This document shows positions 1 through 4,721 of a stretch of DNA of 8,423 nt, in pieces. A program made the position numbers and the translations under genes. How positions within the stretch are numbered: the first letter of the stretch is position 1; the number at the start of each line of letters is the position of its first letter. The notes below the pieces were generated by a model. That model was not told the origin of the DNA and ran no database searches. It was given only the letters and a program-made list of their open reading frames with translations. The stretch comes from Candidatus Woesearchaeota archaeon (GTDB lineage Archaea; Nanobdellota; Nanobdellia; Woesearchaeales; WAPJ01). The stretch lies in NCBI GenBank assembly GCA_015520785.1, contig WAPJ01000045.1:1-8423 (forward strand), given 5' to 3'.

Positions 1-399
1 ATCCGTCTCGAGACAGTAGGAATCATGGATCTCGTGTGCGAAGGGCGTGGTCTTGAGCATTGGATCATGATTCCCCGCGAGGAGGATAAGCTCGTCCCAC
101 TCGTCGCGAAGTTCGCTAATAAACCTCACTAGCCGTGCGCGTGTCCGCCGTTCCTTTAGGCCGAAATCATCCAGGATATCCCCTGCGAGGATGAGCCGCT
201 TGGGCATGCCAAGCTTCTCCCGCGCAGAGCGGATGCGATCATGCATGCTTTCAATATCATGCAAGAGGCTAATCGTGAGGGGGAAGCGTGCAGCATACCC
301 GACATGCATGTCTGCAATGATGAGCGTATCCCCTTGCTTGATGCTCCGATAGCCAAGCATGCCAAGAGGATGCGTGAGGGTTTCCCATGCTTCAAGCAT
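1..399 (-). CDS. COG1407-like metallophosphoesterase (N-terminal part, cut by window edge)
   Basis: The minus strand reads open from an ATG at 399 to the left edge, giving 133 residues without a stop; the C-terminus lies outside the window. Three metallophosphoesterase motifs appear in order: D30-M-H32 in IIADMHVGY, G73-D74 in LAGDILDDFG, and G109-N-H-D112 in LLAGNHD. These bind the two catalytic metal ions in calcineurin-like phosphoesterases. The ADxHxGY and GDxxxxFG contexts resemble the archaeal ICC-like family COG1407. The substrate is unknown; family members may act on nucleotides or nucleic acids. The ATG at 399 is chosen because a TTTAAA box at 424-429 lies about 27 bp upstream and no Shine-Dalgarno is present, which fits a leaderless mRNA. 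The frame stays open further upstream, but that would run into the tRNA. In some archaea such genes sit beside helicase or repair genes; that side is not visible here. Confidence 0.88.
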   Translation of the reverse strand, partial: MLEAWETLTHPLGMLGYRSIKQGDTLIIADMHVGYAARFPLTISLLHDIESMHDRIRSAREKLGMPKRLILAGDILDDFGLKERRTRARLVRFISELRDEWDELILLAGNHDPMLKTTPFAHEIHDSYCLETD

Positions 400-423
400 A
401 CCCTGCTGCAGAGAAGAGAACTG

Positions 424-429
424 TTTAAA
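424..429. promoter_or_regulatory. Shared bidirectional TATA box (TTTAAA)
   Basis: TTTAAA is its own reverse complement. Its centre is about 27 bp from the metallophosphoesterase ATG (399, minus strand) and about 31 bp from the first base of tRNA-Pro (458, plus strand). Both distances match other promoters in this window. No second AT-rich box exists in the 58-bp gap, so one TBP site probably serves both divergent units. Confidence 0.65.
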
Positions 430-457
430 AAGGAACGGCTTGTTCTCCCCTCTGCGT

Positions 458-531
458 GGGGCCGTAGTGTAGCTTGGCTATCATGCCACCTTGGGGTGGT
501 GGTGACCCGTGTTCGAATCACGGCGGCCCCA
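458..531 (+). tRNA. tRNA-Pro (anticodon GGG)
   Basis: A full cloverleaf can be drawn. The acceptor stem GGGGCCG (458-464) pairs with CGGCCCC (524-530), with discriminator A531. The anticodon stem CCACC/GGTGG (486-490/498-502) closes the loop TTGGGGT, with anticodon GGG at 493-495, reading CCC and CCU codons. The T arm is CCGTG-TTCGAAT-CACGG (507-523). The D stem is weak: three pairs including one G-U, with a T-T mismatch at 13-22. There is no intron and CCA is not encoded. The gene is transcribed from the palindromic TATA box 31 bp upstream, shared with the divergent phosphoesterase gene. Confidence 0.95.
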
Positions 532-553
532 CACGCTCCTCTTTACGGGTAGG

Positions 554-563
554 CTTATAAATA
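554..563 (+). promoter_or_regulatory. TATA box of the membrane-protein gene
   Basis: CTTATAAATA is preceded by a purine-rich GGTAGG that could serve as the BRE. The TTATAA begins 30 bp before the ATG at 585 but only 21 bp before the ATG at 576. Promoters of the leaderless genes here use 29-31 bp, so the mRNA probably begins at or next to 585. Confidence 0.7.
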
Positions 564-584
564 CGGGGTGGGCTTATGCAATCC

Positions 585-2027
585 ATGCGTCACATGATCC
601 TCCTCATCCTGCTCCTCCTCACCCTTCCATTCCTTCATGCTTTTACTGCGACGATCGAACCCGTCAAGCCCTTCCTCAAGCCGGGCGAGTCAGCATCCTT
701 CCTCCTCCACCTCCAGAATACGGCCGGTCGGAATGAAACGTACCGGATCATCTTCCTCGAGCCGGACTGGCTGCTCATGACCGATCCGATCACCGCGTAT
801 CTGAATGGGATTACCCTCGCACCAGGCCAACAGGCGACGATACCCTTCACGCTCACGCCAAAGCGGAAGCTCGTGCCATACGTGTATATCCTCGAACTCC
901 GCATCGCAAGGGAGGGGAGTGATGAGACGCAAACCTTCTTCATCCCCGTGGAAGTCAAGTCAGCCCATCGGAATATTGGTGAATTCCTCATCGCCGTGAG
1001 CCGATTGGTTGACGTGCCCCGCGAGGTTGATCCACGACACCCCCTCACGATCACGGTTAACCTGAAGAATCGGAATCCCAAGGTGATCAAAGACTTTACA
1101 ATCCGCGTGGACACGCCCTTCGGGAGGAATACGACGCACACGCGACTGGACGGTTTTGAATGGAAGAACGTGACCATCACGCTTCCCCTGCCTGCGAATG
1201 CCACACCAGGCGAGTATGACGTGAATGTCACCCTCATCGCTGATGGCGAATTCCTCGACCCCGTGATTCGCGACTCGTTCATCATCATCCCCTACACGGA
1301 CGTGAGGATCGAGACGAATGAGACGTGGGGCTTCTTCCGCAAGCGGACGTCCTATACGATCATAAACAAGGGGAATGCTCCCGCGGCCGTTACCCTGCCC
1401 ATGCGCATTCCCTTCAGCTGGCTCGGCCATTTCACTAGTTTCAGAGCAGAGAATGGCACACGCCTCGAGAAGAGCCTCCTCGTCAACACGACTGGCGCGT
1501 ACGCGCTCACGCGCATCACCCTCCCACCCGGCGGGCGGATGCGTGTGGAAGGCCAGCTCTCCTACGCGCTCTTCGTCTGGCTCACGCTCATCACGATTCT
1601 CGCGCTCGTCCTCTACCAGGTCATGCGCAGTCCCATCCAAATCCGGAAGGATGCCGTCGTTGTCGGCGTGAGTCAGGGTGGTGTGAGCGAGATCCGTATC
1701 GTCCTCCACGTTAAGAATCTGAACGGGAAGAAACGCTTCAAGGATATCACGATCATAGACCCCCTCCCACGCTTGGTTGAACTCATCCGCGAGAAGGATG
1801 AACGCTTCGGCAAGCCGAGAGTATATGTGAATGAGCGTGAGGGGAGCGTGATCAAATGGTATATTGACAGTCTCGAACCATACGAGGAACGTATCATAAC
1901 GTATCGCGTGCGGAGCAGGCTCAGCCTCCTCGGCAAGATCACCCTCCCCCGTGCAATTCTCACCTTTAAGGATGAGGATGGCACGGAACAAGTCACACGA
2001 AGCAACCTCGTCAGACTCGACTTTTAG
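585..2027 (+). CDS. Exported single-pass membrane protein with Ig-like/DUF11-like beta domains, function unknown
   Basis: I do not recognise a specific gene. Residues are numbered from the alternative ATG at 576 (483 aa); the preferred start is Met4 at 585, from TATA spacing. Residues 4-23 form a basic-then-hydrophobic signal peptide. Residues about 25-330 look like two or three beta-sandwich domains of the kind found in archaeal COG1470/COG1361 surface proteins: a NEW3/CARDB-like PGESASFLLHLQN and a later TITVNLKNRNP. A hydrophobic segment at about 329-349 is the only likely internal membrane span. Residues 355-483 resemble a DUF11-like domain (IDPLPRLVELI, then IKWYIDSLEPYEERIITYRV) and would be cytosolic. 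Eight N-glycosylation sequons (N53, N185, N198, N208, N217, N248, N293, N304) all lie before this span and none after it, supporting an N-out, C-in topology. It has its own promoter and no obvious operon partner. A cell-envelope role is an inference; domain names are by eye. Confidence 0.85.
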   Translation: MRHMILLILLLLTLPFLHAFTATIEPVKPFLKPGESASFLLHLQNTAGRNETYRIIFLEPDWLLMTDPITAYLNGITLAPGQQATIPFTLTPKRKLVPYVYILELRIAREGSDETQTFFIPVEVKSAHRNIGEFLIAVSRLVDVPREVDPRHPLTITVNLKNRNPKVIKDFTIRVDTPFGRNTTHTRLDGFEWKNVTITLPLPANATPGEYDVNVTLIADGEFLDPVIRDSFIIIPYTDVRIETNETWGFFRKRTSYTIINKGNAPAAVTLPMRIPFSWLGHFTSFRAENGTRLEKSLLVNTTGAYALTRITLPPGGRMRVEGQLSYALFVWLTLITILALVLYQVMRSPIQIRKDAVVVGVSQGGVSEIRIVLHVKNLNGKKRFKDITIIDPLPRLVELIREKDERFGKPRVYVNEREGSVIKWYIDSLEPYEERIITYRVRSRLSLLGKITLPRAILTFKDEDGTEQVTRSNLVRLDF

Positions 2028-2031
2028 AGGA

Positions 2032-2090
2032 CTTTCCTCTACTCTTTCTTTCTTCTTCACCCCTCCCCCTCTGTGTGCCTCTCCCAGCTT
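2032..2090 (+). terminator. Pyrimidine-rich tract after the membrane-protein gene
   Basis: Starting 4 bp after the stop codon, the + strand is almost all C and T, with clusters such as CTTTCTTTCTTCTTC. It has no hairpin. Archaeal termination depends on U-rich RNA 3' ends, so this is a candidate intrinsic or aCPSF1-assisted terminator. Confidence 0.5.
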
Positions 2091-2118
2091 AAGCAGCCGT
2101 GAGGAGAAGATCCCCTCT

Positions 2119-2195
2119 TTTTCACGCTAAGAAGAAAACGTGAGAGATATGCAGAAGTGGTACGGTAAACCGGAGAGAATGATGAAGCGTGAAGA
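2119..2195 (+). repeat. Intergenic inverted repeat, possible long-range RNA stem
   Basis: TTCACGCT (2121-2128) is exactly complementary to AGCGTGAA (2186-2193). Outward T-G and T-A pairs extend this to a 10-bp stem (2119-2128/2186-2195). The 57-nt loop holds a small CGG-TAAA-CCG hairpin. No clear TATA box precedes it, so its own transcription is doubtful. It may be a 3'-UTR structure or chance. Confidence 0.3.
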
Positions 2196-2289
2196 CAAGA
2201 GAAACACATACTCCCACCAACCCTCTTCCTTTTTAACACGAGCCTCACCTCCCCAAACCCCTCTCGAATAATGAAGGAATACTCTCTTC

Positions 2290-2308
2290 ACTCACAGCAG
2301 GGGTGAGT
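2290..2308 (+). promoter_or_regulatory. alaX Shine-Dalgarno inside a 6-bp hairpin
   Basis: GGGGTGA (2300-2306) lies just before the alaX ATG pair at 2310 and 2313. Its GGTGA core matches the archaeal anti-SD complement (GGAGGTGATCC). The same bases form the right arm of a perfect 6-bp inverted repeat, ACTCAC (2290-2295) with GTGAGT (2303-2308), around a 7-nt loop. Folding would hide the ribosome site. A weak TATA candidate is at about 2229-2236 (TTTTTAAC) or 2266-2272 (GAATAAT). Confidence 0.5.
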
Positions 2309-2309
2309 C

Positions 2310-3038
2310 ATGATGGAATGGGCGTACATGCGCGACATGCTCCTCAAAGAACTTGAGACAATCGTGAAGGACGTGCGGGATGGAAAGCACGTCCTCCTCG
2401 AGGATACGATCTTCTACCCCGTGAGTGGGGGTGTGGATCATGATACGGGCAGCATCATCAGCGAGGATGGTGAATCCTACCAGGTTGTCCGCGTCATGAA
2501 GGATGCTGATCAGATTCTTCACGACGTAGACCGGGAAGGCCTCCAGCCAGGCATGCGCGTCAAGCTCGTCCTCGACTGGGAGCGCCGCTGGAAGCTCATG
2601 CGCATGCATACCACGGCTCATCTCATCGCAGCCGCACTCTACCCGCACGGCGTGAAGATCACGGGGAATATGATGACCGTGGAGAAGGGACGGATGGACT
2701 TCAACCTCCCATCCTTCGACAGGCAGATGCTTGAAGACGCCATCCGACAGGTGAACGAGTGGATACAGCAGGATGGAGAAGTAACAACATATACGCTCCC
2801 ACGCGAGGAAGCCCTCAAGCAGGAGCATCTCGTCAAGCTCGCCAGCAGACTCCCACCCAGCATTGACAAGCTGAGGATCGTGCGTATCATCCTCTCGGAT
2901 GGCACACTGATTGACGAGCAAGCGGATGGTGGTTGTCACGTGCCACGCCTCAAGGATATTGGCCGTGTCATCCTCAAGAAAGTAGAGAACAAAGGGAAGG
3001 GGAACCGGCGGCTCGTCTTCACGCTCGAACCAGAATGA
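2310..3038 (+). CDS. alaX: Alanyl-tRNA editing protein AlaX (AlaX-M type)
   Basis: This is a free-standing relative of the alanyl-tRNA synthetase editing domain. It hydrolyses Ser- or Gly-tRNA(Ala) in trans in the cytosol, preventing mistranslation of alanine codons. At 242 aa it fits the medium AlaX class. Residues 4-48 form the N-terminal beta domain (YMRDMLLKELE, then the IFYPVSGG motif typical of the family). The HxxxH zinc motif is H100-TTA-H104. The second zinc motif, usually C-G-G-T-H, reads D206-G-G-C-H210, so the usual Cys position is Asp and the Thr position is Cys. I recall Asp at that position in some archaeal AlaX proteins but cannot confirm it. Two ATGs lie side by side; Met2 (2313) has the better spacing to the GGTGA Shine-Dalgarno, 6 versus 3 nt. 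It is one of two genes here with a clear ribosome-binding site. It is not in an obvious operon. Confidence 0.9.
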   Translation: MMEWAYMRDMLLKELETIVKDVRDGKHVLLEDTIFYPVSGGVDHDTGSIISEDGESYQVVRVMKDADQILHDVDREGLQPGMRVKLVLDWERRWKLMRMHTTAHLIAAALYPHGVKITGNMMTVEKGRMDFNLPSFDRQMLEDAIRQVNEWIQQDGEVTTYTLPREEALKQEHLVKLASRLPPSIDKLRIVRIILSDGTLIDEQADGGCHVPRLKDIGRVILKKVENKGKGNRRLVFTLEPE

Positions 3039-3048
3039 AGGGGGGATG

Positions 3049-3169
3049 TTCTTCTACCCCATCACACTCTCCCCCACCTCTCTTTTTTCCCTTTTTTCTC
3101 TATCCCTCTTTTTCATCCTTCCCTCTAACCCCTCCTCTCCCTTCTCCTCTTTTTTATATCCTCTTTTTT
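3049..3169 (+). terminator. Pyrimidine-rich tract with T runs after alaX
   Basis: About 120 bp of nearly pure C/T follows the alaX stop, including several runs of five or six T (for example around 3084-3097 and 3150-3169). There is no stem-loop. It fits a strong multi-site archaeal U-tract terminator. A TTTTTATAT at about 3150-3158 within it looks TATA-like, but I could not assign it a transcript. Confidence 0.55.
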
Positions 3170-3245
3170 GGAGATGATTGAGGAGAGGGGTGAGCGCACG
3201 TTATCATCCTCAGAATGAAGGAGGACGAACCTTTTTCTCCTGTGC

Positions 3246-3257
3246 GTCTTCCAAGAC
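3246..3257. repeat. Short palindrome upstream of the GGPP synthase TATA box
   Basis: GTCTT-CC-AAGAC is a perfect 5+2+5 inverted repeat ending 10 bp before the TATA element. Its position suits an operator, but several palindromes this short are expected by chance in a window of this size. Confidence 0.25.
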
Positions 3258-3267
3258 TCCCGTGAGG

Positions 3268-3276
3268 CTTATAATA
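3268..3276 (+). promoter_or_regulatory. TATA box of the GGPP synthase gene
   Basis: CTTATAATA is preceded by GTGAGG as a possible BRE. The TTATAA begins 29 bp before the ATG at 3298, so transcription should start at or near that codon. It lies inside the longer open frame beginning at 3178, which argues against that earlier start. Confidence 0.75.
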
Positions 3277-3297
3277 CTCGCTCATCCACCCCTCCTT

Positions 3298-4257
3298 ATG
3301 CCTCCCCCCGAGATTGAGGAGAGACTCGCACGCTTACGTGACGCGTTCAACACGTACCTCCAAGAACACCTCCCGCGTGAGCCGCGCGAAGCATTCCCCC
3401 GCCTGGAGGAATACGTGATGCGGGGTGGGAAGCGCTACCGGCCACTCCTCCTCCTCGCAGCCGAGGGAAGCATCTCTCCCCGCCGCGTAGCACTCCGCTT
3501 CGCGTTCCTGCTCGAATTGTATCATACGTTCACGCTCATCCATGATGATATTGAGGACGGCTCACTCCTCCGCCGGGGTAAGCCTGCACTCCACGTAACG
3601 CTTGGCCTGCCACGCGCACTCCACCTTGGTGATGTCCTCGCAACCTTTGTCTGGGACGAGCTCGTCAGGCTCGTGGAGGAGGGCTTCCAGCGTGAAGCCC
3701 GTCTCGCCCGCAGGGCATTCTGGGAGATCATGCGCGGCCAGGCGGAAGAACTCGCGTGGATTGCAGAAGACCATATGCCAAGCCCGGCAGAGTATGAGCG
3801 CATGACAGCTGGGAAGACTGGTGCGTTGCTCGGCGCAGCGCTCAGCATTGGCTTCAGCCTGAAGGGAGCGGATGACACGCTCATTGAAGAGGTCTTCCAG
3901 GCGGGCGTGAAGCTTGGCATCGCCTTCCAGATCATGGATGACTATCTCAACCTCTTCGGCACGGCAGCATATGGGAAGACGCTCGGGGATGATATCACGG
4001 AGGGGAAGCGCACCCTCCTCCTCATCCACGCGCTCACCAGCCTCGCCGAGCGCGAGGCGGAACGCTTACGCGAGATCATCAGGGAGCATCCGCGTGACGC
4101 GAAGCGGATTCGCGAAGCAATCATGCTGATTGAAGCCTCCGGAGCGCCAGCGCGTGCAGTGGAACGCGCCCAGCAGCTTGCGAGCGAGGCGAAACGCGTC
4201 CTGACGGATCCCCTCCTCGCCTCCTTGGTGGACATGGCCGTCCAGCGGCATGCCTAG
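3298..4257 (+). CDS. Geranylgeranyl diphosphate synthase-like trans-prenyltransferase
   Basis: The enzyme condenses isopentenyl diphosphate with allylic diphosphates to make the C20 chains of archaeal ether lipids. From the ATG at 3298 it has 319 aa, usual for the family. The GGKRYRPLL substrate-binding motif is at residues 43-51. The first Asp-rich motif is D83-D-I-E-D87 with downstream R92-R93. The second, usually DDxxD, is D214-D-Y-L-N218 in FQIMDDYLNLFG. A K-T-G motif (173-175) and the DITEGKRTLLL segment (232-242) are also present. F78, the fifth residue before the first Asp-rich motif, matches the chain-length position of archaeal GGPP synthases, so C20 is the likely product; C15 or bifunctional output cannot be excluded. 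The frame is open back to 3178, but TATA spacing favours 3298 with a leaderless mRNA. The 3' end is 52 bp from tRNA-Lys with no T-rich terminator between. Confidence 0.92.
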   Translation: MPPPEIEERLARLRDAFNTYLQEHLPREPREAFPRLEEYVMRGGKRYRPLLLLAAEGSISPRRVALRFAFLLELYHTFTLIHDDIEDGSLLRRGKPALHVTLGLPRALHLGDVLATFVWDELVRLVEEGFQREARLARRAFWEIMRGQAEELAWIAEDHMPSPAEYERMTAGKTGALLGAALSIGFSLKGADDTLIEEVFQAGVKLGIAFQIMDDYLNLFGTAAYGKTLGDDITEGKRTLLLIHALTSLAEREAERLREIIREHPRDAKRIREAIMLIEASGAPARAVERAQQLASEAKRVLTDPLLASLVDMAVQRHA

Positions 4258-4275
4258 CATACCGCATAGTAAGTA

Positions 4276-4283
4276 TTTTAAAT
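4276..4283 (+). promoter_or_regulatory. TATA box of tRNA-Lys
   Basis: TTTTAAAT lies with its centre about 31 bp upstream of the first tRNA base at 4310, the same distance as for tRNA-Pro. It directly follows the GGPP synthase stop. Confidence 0.7.
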
Positions 4284-4309
4284 AGGCTTGAGTGGCTTTC
4301 GCAGTCTTT

Positions 4310-4384
4310 GGGCCTGTAGCTCAGCCTGGTCAGAGCGAGCGGCTCTTAACCGCTAGGTCCGGGGTTCGAATCCCCGCAGGCCCA
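4310..4384 (+). tRNA. tRNA-Lys (anticodon CTT)
   Basis: A complete 75-nt cloverleaf is present. The acceptor stem is GGGCCTG (4310-4316) with CAGGCCC (4377-4383) and discriminator A4384. The D stem is GCTC/GAGC. The anticodon stem AGCGG/CCGCT closes the loop CTCTTAA, with anticodon CTT at 4345-4347, which reads AAG. The T arm is CGGGG-TTCGAAT-CCCCG. There is no intron and CCA is not encoded. AAG is clearly the common lysine codon in the neighbouring genes. The next gene, 337 bp downstream, encodes the synthetase that charges this tRNA. Confidence 0.97.
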
Positions 4385-4721
4385 CACGCTCAGGCTTTAT
4401 TCGGTTCCATCTTTCTTTTCATCACCCTCATTTTCTTTCTTCCTTCTCTTCCTTATCGTTTTTCTTTCCCATTTCCTCCATCTTCTTATCCTCTCCTTTC
4501 CTTTCCCTCTTCTTTTCTTTCTTCATCTTAGAAGGGGGATGAAGAAGATAGTGGTAGGATGAGATGGGAGAGGAGAAGGTGGGAAGATGTGCTACTACGT
4601 TGAGGAGAGATAATGCGAAGACCAGCGGGATACTCCCTAAGGAGCGGGGAATACGCATGCTCTCACTGGGTTTTCCCTCACACACATTATTTTAAAAGAC
4701 TCTTCGGGTTTCTCCCTTCGT
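4385..4721 (+). other. Intergenic region before lysS: C/T tract, then G/A tract
   Basis: This 337-bp gap has no convincing gene. From 4405 to 4530 the + strand has a single G (at 4458) and is mostly C and T, so it can act as a terminator for tRNA-Lys. From 4528 to 4591 there is no C at all and the strand is purine-rich. At the switch, TTTCTTCATC (4518-4527) can pair with GATGAAGAAG (4538-4547) around a 10-nt loop. The part 4592-4685 has mixed composition and only short potential hairpins, such as CTCC-CTAA-GGAG. The lysS promoter is at its end. A small open frame on the minus strand (4428-4685) is low-complexity and probably not real. Confidence 0.6.
4690..4697 (+). promoter_or_regulatory. 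TATA box of lysS
   Basis: TTTTAAAA has its centre about 28 bp before the lysS ATG at 4722. No Shine-Dalgarno lies in the short stretch between them, so the mRNA is probably leaderless. Confidence 0.72.

Noticed and set aside
960..2060. Long minus-strand open frame opposite the membrane protein
   Set aside because: It lies wholly antisense to a gene with a signal peptide, sequons and a membrane span, has no recognisable family features, and arises from the GC-rich codon bias of the plus strand.
2179..2240. Possible C/D box sRNA starting with a perfect C box ATGATGA at 2179-2185
   Set aside because: No CTGA D box occurs within a plausible distance downstream, and no second C'/D' pair is present.
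3160..3240. D'/C'-like CTGA and GATGATAA on the minus strand near the GGPP synthase promoter
   Set aside because: No matching outer C and D boxes were found, so a guide RNA cannot be supported.
3178..3297. Extended N-terminus of the GGPP synthase from 3178
   Set aside because: The extra 40 residues resemble nothing in the family, and the TATA box lies inside this stretch 29 bp before the ATG at 3298.
4428..4685. Minus-strand 85-aa frame with a Lys/Glu-rich C-terminus
   Set aside because: The charged tail is simply the translation of the C/T-rich tract, and the frame has no family features.
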